Positions 33,418 to 43,748 are shown, numbered from the stretch's first letter. The stretch is DNA of 64,000 nt from Diploptera punctata (GCA_030220185.1 JASPKZ010000419.1:3491501-3555500); one strand, 5' to 3'. Made by a program: numbers and translations. The notes: generated by a model not told the origin, from the letters alone.

Positions 33418-33718
33418 AGAATCGCAATATATCAAGAATGGTGATTCTTATGAAAAAAAAAGTATAAGAACGATTTATGTAGACATTTACATGATCTACA
33501 ACTTTTGTCTGACTTATTGTTATCTTAAACTTACCGTTTGGCTGAAAAATGCATAAAACCCATTTTCGCGAACTTTGGCCTTAAATAACTTTTTTTTGCA
33601 GATGTGATATCGATGAGGAATTTTCACATTTCATTTATAATGGTGTTCCCAACATTCGTACCAATTTTCAGCTCTATGCGAATTTTTGGAAATTGAAATC
33701 TCTATTTTGACCGGGCTA
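33418..33718 (-). repeat. Right long terminal inverted repeat
   Basis: Inverted partner of 31182-31470, ending GACCGGGCTA. Confidence 0.8.
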
Positions 33719-34430
33719 AATACGATTCATTGCATAACGAAAAATTAGAGTGGTCACGGCCTCCTTTGACGCCACAGTATTCCATTTTTAGTCCATGTAC
33801 ATTTATTGGGTCATCGATATATTTCTTGTTGTTGGCATATACAAGGTATTCTATCAAATTTGTTCCTATCTTCAAGTTTTATTTATCTACAGATATAAAT
33901 TATCAGTAGGGCCTACATCTGTCAGGTTCTTTAATAAGCGTTTATATTATGTAATTTCTTCTTAAGAGGATGTATAAACATTTCAAGAAAAAAGATAATG
34001 TGGAAAAAGTCTGGTTTATGCCGGTGACCAAATAAAAAAAATAAGTTCCACAGAATCGCAGTGCGCATGCGCGAGTCGCGGAAGTTGCTGTAATGGTTAA
34101 TATAGCTTCCGGTAGATGGCTCTGCAGTCGGCGTTACCAACTTTGGGAATAAATTTCCAAATGCAAAAAAAAAAAAAAAAAATGGACTTCAACAAAACTT
34201 GCCATTTCCTAACTAAAGAAAACAATTTACTTGCATATTATTTATTCCCAAATGCTTAAAAAAATGGACGTAAACTAACTTCCCATTTCCTAACCTAAGA
34301 AAACAATTTACATTTAATAAACTATAAACTAATTTTACGTACACTAACACTAAATATGTTTGAAATGATTTCCAAATGTTGGCAACGTTGGAACAACATG
34401 GCAAAGTAGCAAGTAGTAATGTATCCACGA
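33719..34430. other. No gene; imperfect tandem duplication at 34150-34320
   Basis: Two adjacent units of about 85-90 bp share TTCCCAAATGC / TTTCCAAATGC, an A-run, ATGGAC, CCATTTCCTAAC and AAGAAAACAATTTAC (34158-34232 and 34243-34311). The GC-richer piece 34065-34140 (CGCATGCGCGAGTCGCGG) has no coding match. Confidence 0.55.
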
Positions 34431-36800
34431 TCATGTTTTACGTAAATATATAAATATAAAATATTGTAAAGAAAGCTTGAAGATCGTTGCAAAATGTTTA
34501 AAACAGTACGAAACGTGTTTACAAGTGTTTAGTGCATCAGTGGCATAAGAATGTGAGTGTAGAATTGTAACGAGCATAAAACCTACCTCACCCGTACTTT
34601 ACTTTATTGGATTAATTTTTTCGCCTCAACTTTACTTTTCTGATATATTCTTGTAATACTGTTGCTCTATTTACTTCTTGCCTCAACTTTATATTACCTT
34701 TCCCTTGATTCTCCATAATATTATTGTAATACTGTTATTCTATGTACTTCTGTCCTTACTAACAAAACTTTCATATTATTTTAAACAATATGATGCATAT
34801 AACATTTTTAAATATATATATATATATATATCTACATATGCAATGATTTCATCGAAGTTATACAGAATTGTTGTGTGCTTGCGCAAATACCTAAAGGAAC
34901 TTCTGCTAAACGATGAGAGATATATGTGAAATTGGAATGACTAACGTTTGAAAATAAATGTTAAGAAATTTATGTTCACTCACTACTTTTTGTGAACTTT
35001 CAATGGGAAAAGTTAGTGTCTATCAGTATAGTGCATGTGTATTAATGCATGTAAATGATTTTGTTAGGCTATTTCTAATAAACGTTTGGGAATTAGGATA
35101 ATATTTCCATTAAGAACAGTGAGAATTTTTTCTGTCCCAGGCAAAACATCACAAACACAAAGCGGTTTACTCTATGGAATATTGCAATGTAATTTAAGTA
35201 CTGTAACCTATGCACTCTATCCTGTGAAAGAATGCAACGCCCAAAAATAAATAGTAAGTTCTCAAATTCTGAAGTACATAACCGATGTTGGCTGCACTGT
35301 TATTGTATAGAATATTCTTTAAAATTAATATGGCCACTACGTCTTCATGTTACGTATATAGTTAAATATCATAGAAAAATATGTTCAAATAATCATTAGA
35401 AAAAATGTAAATTTTTTTGTAAATGGTGGGAAATAATTTGAAAATTGAAACCCTGTTGGTGCATGCGCGCGGTGTCTGCCTCGGACTTAGAAAAATTTCT
35501 CACTGCGCGTAATGAAAACATCAGCTGGAATTTATTTCAAAGGTTGGTCATATCAATTTCACAGTTACGTAGTTTCATCTAGCGACAGCTCTATAAACTT
35601 TCTGTAGGACTTAACAGATAATTGGTTCCAGCTGGTGACAACTCTATAAACTTTTATGCATGCACACTGTAATTTTGAAGGACTTCAAAAATGTGATGGG
35701 AAAGGTAAACTAACTGAAGTTTTACCTTTTTATACTTTTACAGGTTAGAATACCTTATATAGTGTTAGGTTTGTTTTCTGGTTATTTTAGACCCAAAAAT
35801 GAGACATCAATATTGTCAATGAGCGTGTGCATGTTAGATGCATTGCATGAATAAAAATTATATTCACTTTCACCTGCTGGAGCTTGCGCATGATGTCTGC
35901 TTTGGACTTAGAACAAATTTCCGCAAACCACAATTGGAAATTTTATCCAATGTTTTGTTATGATGTCACTCAATAATTTTTTTGCCTGAACTGCATTTCT
36001 ACTTGCTCTTGATTTTTCAGTTTATTTTTGTAAACTGTAGCTCTTCTTCTGTATTTACTAACCTTTTTAATATTTTAAATTTTTCAAACAATTTTTATAA
36101 CATTATTAAACAATTTTCAAGTATTATTTAAATACACAAATCACAATAATATGACACTGTTAGACAATATTGTGATGCTACCTGCTATTTTCTCCACAGA
36201 GTATATTATTTAGTCTATGATTTCGATCACTGGTTAGAATGGCGTTAGGAAGTGATAGGTAAGTGTACACCCATTTTTAATAAACGTTTAGTAATTTCAG
36301 TATTATTAATATATTTCTTTAACATGGATTAGGGGATTTATTGCAAAGTTTGGTCATTTAAATTTCATAGCGATGTGCTGCCATCTAGCATAAACTGTAT
36401 GAGCTTAAGTACGATATCGATAATAATCAATGTGTGGCAAGTATAATAATCGATGTGGTTTGATGGTGGGTTATCGCTGGCTCTATAAACTCTGGCACAT
36501 GTGCACTGTTGTTCTATAGGACTTTGAAAATATATCAAATTAGTTTAAGTGCAGTTTTTCCATTTTTTCTAATCTGTTACATGTATGCACATTATTTATG
36601 AAACCAATATGACCAAACTTGGCAATAAATTCTCAGACATATATTAAAGGAAGTAATATATAAGAATTTATATTGTATTACTATTTTTTTTATTTTGTTA
36701 GGTTAGGAAAGGGTAAGGAGTGTACAGTAGTTTAATTTCTAGTTTATTTAATAATATGTAATTTATTTTGTTGTGTTAGAAAGAGGTAGGTTAGTGTATA
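34431..36800 (+). repeat. Mosaic repeat copy B
   Basis: 34600-35090 parallels 7085-7740 (TTGTAATACTGTTATTCTATG, AATTGGAATGACTAACGTT, AAGTTAGTGTCTATCAG). 35560-36560 parallels 7770-8430 (CTTGATTTTTCAGTTTATTT, ATTTTCTCCACAGAGTATAT, GTCATTTAAATTTCATAGC, CTATAAACTCTGGCACATG). The MITE at 35104-35517 sits between these two blocks, whereas in copy A the MITE lies upstream (6307-6823). No coding domain; a (AT)n tract lies at about 34805-34832. Confidence 0.65.
35104..35517 (-). mobile_element. MITE with long inverted ends, copy 2
   Basis: Same tips as 6307-6823 (TTTCCATTAAG and complement), but the interior is reversed: CCCTGTTGGTGCATGCGCG at its right equals the complement of the left interior of copy 1, and GGTTTACTCTATGGAATATT at its left matches the complement of the right interior. 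About 100 bp shorter than copy 1. Confidence 0.72.
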
Positions 36801-37099
36801 TCCACTTCTAATTCAGTTTTATATCAGTATATAGACTATGCTTTTCTCGCGATGATGTTAGCATTCTACAACAGTAATTTGTCTGTTTTTATTTTATTTT
36901 TAATATCATGATATCAAGGCATGTGTTCTAGAATCCCCAATTTAATTAAAAAACTTATTCACTCTATTGTTATATTTGTTCTGGTTTTAGTAGTGAGATC
37001 ATATTTTGCATCCATACATCATAGTAAAGCTAGAATCACTATTTTATATACTTTTAGTTTAATCTTTCTGTAGAGAGGCCTGTGGTCTAAGGCATAATG
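36801..37099. other. No recognisable gene
   Basis: AT-rich; nothing recognised. Confidence 0.4.
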
Positions 37100-37300
37100 T
37101 ATAAATTATGGATCTGCTGTCTGTAATAATTGGTTTATGTATCTGAAGATAGTTTTTTTTTATCAACTGGGATTTAAGAATTTCGTGTTTGGCCTGCAAG
37201 TTTCCTGAATAGTCAGTCGTAGAGCTCCAATACATAAATTTGGAGATCTTTGGTTCATATCCAGATTGAGGCAGAAATTGTTCTCTTTCGTGTTTTTATT
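37100..37300 (+). repeat. Dispersed 200-bp repeat with tRNA-like stretch, copy 1
   Basis: TAAATTATGGATCTGCTGTC through CAACTGGGATTTAAGAATTT, TTGGCCTGCAAGTTTCCTGA, GAGCTCCAATACATAAATTT and GGTTCATATCCAGATTGAGG matches 39625-39830 almost throughout. GGTTCATATCCAG/GGTTCAAATCCTG looks like a B box, so this may be a SINE family. Confidence 0.65.
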
Positions 37301-37819
37301 TAATTGTGTGTGATGCACAGAGTGTCTCAAAATGCATGTACATCAATTTCAGAGATTTCTGAGGACTCTTAGATAAACATTTTGTGATCATTTATGACAT
37401 TTTTGAGATTGAACATTTTTATTCATGAGTTGCAGTGTGATTTTTTGGTAATAATGAAAAACACATAATATTGGTAAAATTAATAAAGTTGACAAATATC
37501 CTGAATCTCAAAGTTTGTTAGGGAATTGGCTGATCATGAATAACTTCATATTATGAAATTAGTGCCTTAAAGTCACATTTTTATGTGAAATATCCAAAAA
37601 AGAAAAAAAGTGATTTTAAATATGCCTGGGTATTTATTTATCCCAATCACACCTTGTATGGCACATACACTTCCTCGAGTCTCATGGTTTAAGAAATTAT
37701 CTCGTCAAATTTCAATATTTATGGGACAACAATCTGTATGGAAAAGTGAGAAATTTGGGTAGTCACAATAAGGAGCAGGTTCAGGTTGAGAAATCCAGTT
37801 ATACTGGCTGTGGAACTTG
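37301..37819. other. No recognisable gene
   Basis: AT-rich, with no motif recognised. Confidence 0.4.
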
Positions 37820-38110
37820 ACATGCTAACCATATGTCCCTCCTGTCATGTCTGGTTGGTTGTTGACCTGTTTAAATAGCACTGGTTATGAGGATATGGTG
37901 GGGAAATATCATGCCACACCTACCAGCTGTTATAACTGGTTTTCTCAATCTGAAGTTGTAACTTTTGAAGCTACCCAAATTCCTCGTGAAAATTGGTGGG
38001 CAGTGGTCTCATACTGGCCAAAAATTCCATAAGAAAATGTCTTCCACATGGGGACTTGAACTGTAGCTCTGCACCATGACATAATGCCGTAAATTGCCCG
38101 ATTACAGCAG
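37820..38110 (-). mobile_element. tRNA-like SINE family T, copy 1
   Basis: On the minus strand CAGTTCAAGTCCCCATGTGG is a B-box-like site, followed by GAAGACATTTTCTTATGG, GGCCAGTATGAGACCACTGC and GGGTAGCTTCAAAAGTTAC. A diverged second copy lies at 39180-39430. A further tRNA-like stretch on the same strand, near 38290-38360 (GGTTCAATTCCTGAGAGG), may be another head. Confidence 0.42.
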
Positions 38111-38543
38111 AGGGCCACTATGTTAAAAAACACCAGGCATAACATTCCTGTATGATGGATGATCACTATCAATAACACCACATGTCTTCTAATCATATGT
38201 ACAAGGAGAGGTGTGATTCACTATGTATGTTTAAAAACTTGTACACGGCCAAACCACTTAGCACTGAGATAGAAAATTTTCAATTACAATTTCCCAAGCC
38301 TCTCAGGAATTGAACCAAGAATCGGGGGTCAGGAAGCTGGCATGATAATCTCTGAGCTGGTTTAATATTTTGTTCTAAAGAATAAATAAATATATTATTG
38401 TGCATAGCATTAAAGGAGATAATATGGATATGACATACCAGTCTAATTAAATTCAAATAAAAAAAACAAAACATTATCGTAGCAATAAACGAACAATTAC
38501 CTGCGAAATATTCGAGTTTTTTAAATATCTAACATTGAATGAG

Positions 38544-38817
38544 TATCCATAGTAATTCTGTCCAAGGGCAGGTCCTTCACTGCAATCATAGCATTTTCAT
38601 GTTATGCTTGCAGCTCTACTAGGGAATTGTAGGTGTGTTAGCTTCCCATTGTTTTCCGTACCGGTGAAGGATGATAATGATGATGATGACGGTGATGATT
38701 GCCATTTGATTTCGGGGACGTTTGGGCCTTAAAGTTTCCTTGACATTTGTCTTACAGATGAGGAGAAACCCCGATAAAAACCTCACCCAGGAAAAGTGCC
38801 CCGACACAGCGGTGGAC
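38544..38817 (-). mobile_element. tRNA-derived SINE family S, copy 3, promoter region missing
   Basis: Tail and body match family S (GGACCTGCCCTTGGACAGAA, TTTCTCCTCATCTGTAAGAC), but the head jumps from GGGGC-type sequence straight to GGTCCACCGCTGT, leaving out about 70 bp that hold the A and B boxes. The 11-bp target duplication CATTGAATGAG is perfect (38533-38543 and 38818-38828). Confidence 0.88.
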
Positions 38818-38828
38818 CATTGAATGAG

Positions 38829-39179
38829 AATTTGAAGTAAAACCTAAATTCACCACATTAACAATGAAAATATATATTAGTGATAGCTCAAACCAAATAG
38901 CAAAGTTATGAGAAACACACAACAAAAAATTGAAGGTCGCTACGTTCTTACCTAATATATTGTAACCTACCTAATTTAATCTAATCTAACACTAATATAT
39001 CTTTTGGCAATTGGCTATATTACAAATGTGAATAAAATATTGGCAAATATGCCACTAGCTGTCACTAGTCCGCAATTGCAAGATTCATAGTCTGGCATTT
39101 CTCATGCAGTAGCTGCATAAAATCTTAACTCTATGATGTGACAGGCATAAAAGGCCTAGGCCTACAGCCCCCTGCTATC
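38829..39179. other. No recognisable gene
   Basis: AT-rich; nothing recognised. Confidence 0.4.
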
Positions 39180-39430
39180 CTCACATCCACATGTTTTAGT
39201 CACAGAGATGCACAATCATTGAACCAATATGGTGGCACCATGCGACCAGACTGTTGGCTCCCCCAGCCATTACATCTGGTTTTCTCAACTTGGAGCAGCT
39301 ACTTATTGCATCTACCCAAATTCTTCATAATGCTGAGTGGGCAACAGGTCCATACTGACCTTAACTCCACGAGAAAATTTCTTCCCCATGAGAACTCATA
39401 TCACTGCAGGTGTCCTAGTTCTGCAACCGC
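39180..39430 (-). mobile_element. tRNA-like SINE family T, copy 2
   Basis: Shares with 37820-38110 (plus-strand reading) CTGGTTTTCTCAA, CTACCCAAATTC, GTGGGCA, CCATACTGACC and AGAAAATTTCTTCC, in the same order. Ends are not defined. Confidence 0.42.
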
Positions 39431-39508
39431 AGCATTGTGGCTATTTGTAATCTAATGTACAGAAAAATGGATCAGTTGATTGTATTTTAATGTTACTGAC
39501 ATTTTCAG

Positions 39509-39579
39509 ATAATCTGACGAATTGCCAGTTAGAATCACGAACAAGGATCAATTTAACAACCATGGAACCTGTATCAAAA
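39509..39579 (+). CDS. Putative host-gene exon 1 (start codon at 39562)
   Basis: A candidate exon between an acceptor (ACATTTTCAG to 39508) and a strong donor (GTAAGT at 39580). It holds ACCATGG, a good start context, and codes MEPVSK before the donor in phase 0. Upstream of the ATG it would be 5' UTR. The next two exon candidates (42721-42819 and 54305-54373) are also phase 0 at both ends, so the three join without a shift. Alone it is weak; the set is what supports it. The function cannot be told from six residues. Confidence 0.42.
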
Positions 39580-39624
39580 GTAAGTTACTGTGTAAGATTA
39601 TACTTAAATGTAATCATAATCTAT

Positions 39625-39830
39625 AAATTAAGGATCTGCTGTCTGTAATAATTGGTTTATATAACTAAAGATTTTTTTTTTTTTCCTCAACTGGGATTTA
39701 AGAATTTCGTGTTTGGCCTGCAAATTTCCTGAATAGTCAATCATAGAGCTCCAATACGTAAATTTGGAGATCTTTGGTTCAAATCCTGATTGAGGCTAAA
39801 AATTGTTCTCCTTACTTGTTTTATTTAATT
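39625..39830 (+). repeat. Dispersed 200-bp repeat with tRNA-like stretch, copy 2
   Basis: Partner of 37100-37300, beginning AAATTAAGGATCTGCTGTC. The B-box-like site reads GGTTCAAATCCTGATTGAGG. Confidence 0.65.
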
Positions 39831-39883
39831 TTGTGTTTTTCATACTCCTCAACCCCCCTCCCCCATGGAGATAGCATTGGTTC

Positions 39884-39884
<1 letters not shown>

Positions 39885-39958
<74 letters not shown>

Positions 39959-39970
39959 GTTATTATTATT
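39885..39970 (+). repeat. (TTA)n microsatellite
   Basis: About 86 bp of nearly pure TTA repeat in the putative intron after exon 1. Confidence 0.92.
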
Positions 39971-40106
39971 TGTTAACCCAGATATGCCTGAATTATTTTT
40001 TAATTTTTTTAAAATAATTTAGTTGAATATGTTGTTATAGAGGTCCCATATAACTAATTATACTTGGTTTCAACTCATTATCCATTGTGGTTCACGAATG
40101 GTGCAC

Positions 40107-41700
40107 CATCCTTCCAGAAGGATGTTAGGATAATATGACATCAATAAGTTTATATTTGCATATAACTAGAATTGAGTTGTTGAAAGCAATGCTTTATGTA
40201 AAGTAACTTATTTTACAATTGAACAAGTGAGAAAATAACACATTACAAGACTATTACCTTACTGTAAGTGTATTGTCCAGTGTTCATTTAGTGTGAAAGG
40301 TAATGAAACAGTCAACATGAAGAGTTATGTTGCATTTAACACATTCTGTTGTTGCTCTTCTCTGCTGCACTGCACTGCCTACAATTCAGTTGTCTTTTTC
40401 TTAGATGTTCTAGAGTCAATTGGCAAACTTGAAATATAATGCTCCATTCCGTCATATCTGGAGTCTACTTTGGAGGAACTAGACGGTCGACCTCGAGAAG
40501 TAATAACTCTCTTACTGCTTTCCAATATCGCCTTTGCAACACGACGCCTAAATGACAAGTGGTCTAGACTGCCTCCAAGCATTTTGTTCAGCAGCGTCAA
40601 TTAGATGGGCAATAATGGGAAAATACCATTTTTTCCCTCTTATCGACGTTCTATAGAGAGAAATAATTGATCTGCACGATCAATTCCTCCCATATACTTA
40701 TTGTAACTATGTATTACGTGTGGCTGTGATTCCTGAATCTGAATATTTTTCTCATTTGTATTGAAAATCTTGCAATTTGTGCAGGGGCTGGATAGTGTCA
40801 AAGTTAGTGGCTAATGATACAACACTATTATCATGCCACCTTACTACTGAAACTCCTGCATCTTTATCAGAGAGACCTTCAACGTAACCTCTGCTTTCTT
40901 TTTTCACAGCTTCAGGTGGAGACAAATTGCATGACTTATCTATACGATTCCCCGAATAGTTCCTGTTGCTAGTATCCTCTTTCTTTTAGATCTATCAGTA
41001 GATCCATACTTGTAAACAGATTATCAAAAAGAGTCTGTATGGCACTCTGGGGAGAAAAACTGATCAGCATATGTCATGACAAACCCCGTAACCCATTCCT
41101 TTTTCCTCATATTTTTCACTGCAGGTGCCAGCTCCTTGGTAGGGTTCTAGCCAAATTAGATATCCATTAATGGTACCGCCACACCAGAACTTATAACCGA
41201 ATCTTATCGGTTTGCCTGAAACAAGATAGAATATTATTAGAAGAGCATGTGGCAACTCCGTCTGTACAACTGGCAGATCATTGCTTTTCCAAGTTCTATT
41301 GGCTCTCTTACGTGCTCCAGATGTAGAAGCTACGCAGCGACGCTTTAGGGCACGAGAAGATTCAGAAACTGTCCGACTTCCAGACTCTGACTCTAGTGTT
41401 ATTGAAACAGAAGATGTATTATTTGTCAAATTAGTAATGTCCTCACTACTTCCATACAGCTATTCAACTGACTAGCAGGTAAATTATCAATATTTGGGTC
41501 ATCTTCGGGGCCAGAATCTTCATCCGTTAAGTCATCATTGGTGTTTAAAGGGGGCATTAATGTAACATCTACTCCAGATTCAGGTATTTTATCATCACAA
41601 GTATCTAATATGGCAAGCAAATCGTTCAAAGTAATTGGTTTTCTGAAAAAGAAAAAATAGAAATTGATATCACATTATCCTGACATCCTTCTGGAAGGAT
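40107..41700 (-). mobile_element. piggyBac-like transposon with palindromic inverted ends
   Basis: The ends are inverted copies of a motif that is itself palindromic: CATCCTTCCAGAAGGATG followed by TTAGGATAATATGACATC at the left (40107-40142), and on the complement at the right AATCCTTCCAGAAGGATG, TCAGGATAATGTGATATC (41700 to 41665). Between them is a minus-strand piggyBac transposase relic. The TTAA target duplication expected for piggyBac was not seen at either border. A third copy of the palindrome lies at 42045-42062. Confidence 0.65.
40379..41629 (-). pseudogene. piggyBac-type transposase, decayed
   Basis: Minus strand: acidic N-terminus (MNDLLAILDTCDDKIPESG, LTDEDSGPEDDPNID), then KPIRFGYKFWCGGTINGY and LIWLEPYQGAGT (the typical KPIR.G.K.W...GY....PY.G segment), NRNYSGNRIDKSCNL, GYVEGLSDKDAGVSVVRWHD and NSVVSLATNFDT. 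Then, across shifts, YNKYMGGIDRADQLF (the conserved NxxMGGVDxxDQ) and KKWYFPIIAHLIDAAEQ. It ends with DSRYDGMEHYISSLP and a stop at 40379. A central block is deleted and several stops interrupt it. The terminal cysteine-rich domain is absent. Confidence 0.85.
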
Positions 41701-42720
41701 TTGAAAATATCAATGCCAATAATTAGTAAAAATAATTTGCATGAGTGTTATTTTAAATTGCAGGCAAGTACAATGCACATCTATGAGTCCATATTACAAA
41801 TCAGAAAAAAAAATGTAAAGACATTGAGGAAATATGCTTACCCTTCTATATGCAAGTCAGTCAATTCTGCCATCATCTTCTTACAACAACATTCACTGCA
41901 ATATATTCGTTCACAGGTTCAATAAAAACTTATGGTTCTTACATTGTTGCAATGTACAACCATTTTGAAACAGAATATTAAAAGTTGACAACAATGAAAT
42001 AAATAGCTACATTGTTGTGACACGAAATTCCCCTTGACGTATTGCATCCTTCTAGAAGGATGTTAGGATTATCTGGGATAATGTCGTCCTGCTGGGTATG
42101 CTAGGAGTTTAATTTGGGCCTAAATTGTATTGGGACTGTGACCAATATCTCAGTGACCAATAATTGATCAGGGCACTAATCAGGGTAATCTTAAACCTAT
42201 TAATTTTTATCCCTTCTCGCCCTCAGCTGTGCTAGGAGTCAAACATAAGCTACCATGTCATCCACAACCAACACAAATGATCATTAGCAACCTTGAAAAC
42301 TATGGACTAAACACATATCTCGTTTATTTTAGATATTTTGTTTTTCACCCTCCTAGGTGTTCTAAGGGTCAAACTTGCATCTTATTGTGGACATTGGGCC
42401 TGAACGTCCACAATCGCTCTGCTAACCCTACCCTGAAAACTATTGGGTTGTTGGTCTTACAGAGTGTTAAATTAAATGTTTTATACCCTTATCTCCTATC
42501 CCGTCTATTTTAATAAACTCGTTGTGTCGAGAACACGACACAGTGGCTGCAGCATAGATTGGGATATGCAGGTCATCGCTAACACTGAGTCATTAAATAT
42601 ATAGACCATCAATTTTTTTTTTAATATCTCTAAAATACCTAAAAATAATGCATATGATTTCCGTAATACTTTCTTTAGCTAGATTTGATATCATGATATA
42701 GTGTGGTTTTTATTGAACAG
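41701..42720. other. Putative intron; palindrome at 42045-42062
   Basis: Contains CATCCTTCTAGAAGGATG then TTAGGATTATC, a third copy of the piggyBac tip motif, and repeated GCTAGGAGT.../TCTAAGGGTCAAAC-like phrases at 42099, 42230 and 42360. Near 42517, TTGTGTCGAGAACACGACAC is an inverted repeat. No coding domain. Confidence 0.45.
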
Positions 42721-42819
42721 GATTTGAAAATAGAAATAAAAACAGAACTGGAAGATGAAACTGAGTACTTTGCTGTTGATCAGGAGACATTTCCAACTCC
42801 CAAAGAAGCAGAAATGAAG
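42721..42819 (+). CDS. Putative host-gene exon 2 (acidic, zinc-finger-gene type)
   Basis: Bounded by TTTTTATTGAACAG and GTAAAG. It is exactly 99 bp, open in one frame, and codes DLKIEIKTELEDETEYFAVD then QETFPTPKEAEMK. Lys/Glu-rich exons of this kind (IKTE(L/I)ED) are common between the start and the zinc-finger exon of insect C2H2 zinc-finger genes. It keeps phase 0 with the exons at 39579 and 54305. It has no stop, unlike the transposon relics around it. No zinc finger lies in this window, so the family is an inference. Confidence 0.5.
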
Positions 42820-43382
42820 GTAAAGTTTTATTAGTATATTTACAATTTGGCAATGGAATTAATAGAACTTTGTACTTGTAACAACCAAATCTAAATCTAG
42901 AGGAGGATGTAATGTTGCTACTCATACATGGAGTGACGGCGATGAGTACCAACTTCCTAGAAAATGTAAATCAGACATGGTAGCATTTTACAGTGAATGG
43001 TAAAAAAAAATGTCTCACATAGCAACTGCATATCCAAGCGATTTCCTCAACAAATCAAATTTATTTTCTAATTTTTCTGGTTGACACAATGTATCCTTAT
43101 TATGTTAATTAGATCATATCTATCCAGTGTTGTTGCGAGTTTACAAAATTTCCAGCCAATAGAGCAATTTTTACATTTTTAATCTCAGGTAAATCTCCAC
43201 TTCTATTGGTTGGATTTTTATTACTTTTTGGAGAATACCATTATTATTGTTGTTATTCAGTGACATGTTGTTTTGTTGCAGATAGAAGGAGCAGTTTTTT
43301 TTAAATGTTTGCATTTAATTGAAAATATGATAGGAAGTAACATTTTGAAGTTTTATTTAATAAATAAGTTTGTTCTGTATTC
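42820..43382. other. Putative intron, no gene
   Basis: AT-rich. From about 43328 GATAGGAAGTAACATTTTGA parallels 10648-10667 and begins the repeat of the next feature. Confidence 0.4.
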
Positions 43383-43560
43383 TTGTTACCTCATCTAGTT
43401 GCTTCTATTACAACATATGTTTGAAAGCATGTTTGCTCCATATTCAGTTGATACAGACTGTGTTGAGACATATCAACTCAGTTGTGTCTCCAACTGAAGA
43501 TGGAGCTAACATGCTTTGATTCATATGGCTTAATAGAAACCACTATATAAGGGGTAAGAA
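43383..43560. repeat. Inverted pair of the same end family as 10680-10852
   Basis: Left arm (complement: TGGAGCAAACATGCTTTC) and right arm (TGGAGCTAACATGCTTTG) are inverted copies around a short centre. Both arms keep a diverged hammerhead-like start (CTGAATA on minus at 43441-43447; CTGAAGA on plus at 43494-43500). Flank and arm sequences (GATAGGAAGTA, TTTGTTCTGTATTCTTGTTA) parallel 10640-10710, so both loci come from one element family, probably Penelope-like. Confidence 0.5.
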
Positions 43561-43687
43561 GAATAGAGACCAAACTTATTTATTTTGCATTTAAGTTAAC
43601 CCACCAGTCCCAATGATATGAATTAATTAATTGTTATTTGTCAGATTCAGATTAAAAAAAAAATAGTTTTTGCCTCTAGGATGCCAA

Positions 43688-43688
<1 letters not shown>

Positions 43689-43746
<58 letters not shown>
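43689..43746 (+). repeat. (CA)n microsatellite
   Basis: Pure CA repeat of 58 bp directly before the 5' edge of the next LINE copy. Confidence 0.92.

Positions 43747-43748
<2 letters not shown>

Larger units (their letters stand above)
31182..33718 (+). mobile_element. DNA-transposon-like element with about 300-bp inverted ends, CXC-domain ORF
   Basis: Starts TAGCCCGGTCAAGTTAG; the reverse complement of the right end starts TAGCCCGGTCAAAATAG. The arms stay alignable for roughly 300 bp (shared blocks include GAGCTGAAAATTGGTACGAA, TTCAGCCAAACGGTAAG and GACAAAAGTTGTAGA). The interior carries a broken ORF (31855-33180) with Cys-rich N- and C-termini. The target duplication is unclear because the tips TTAG/CTAA are themselves complementary. 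I cannot place it in a named superfamily. Confidence 0.75.

Noticed and set aside
43689..43746. CRISPR-like or satellite array
   Set aside because: It is a plain (CA)n microsatellite without spacers.
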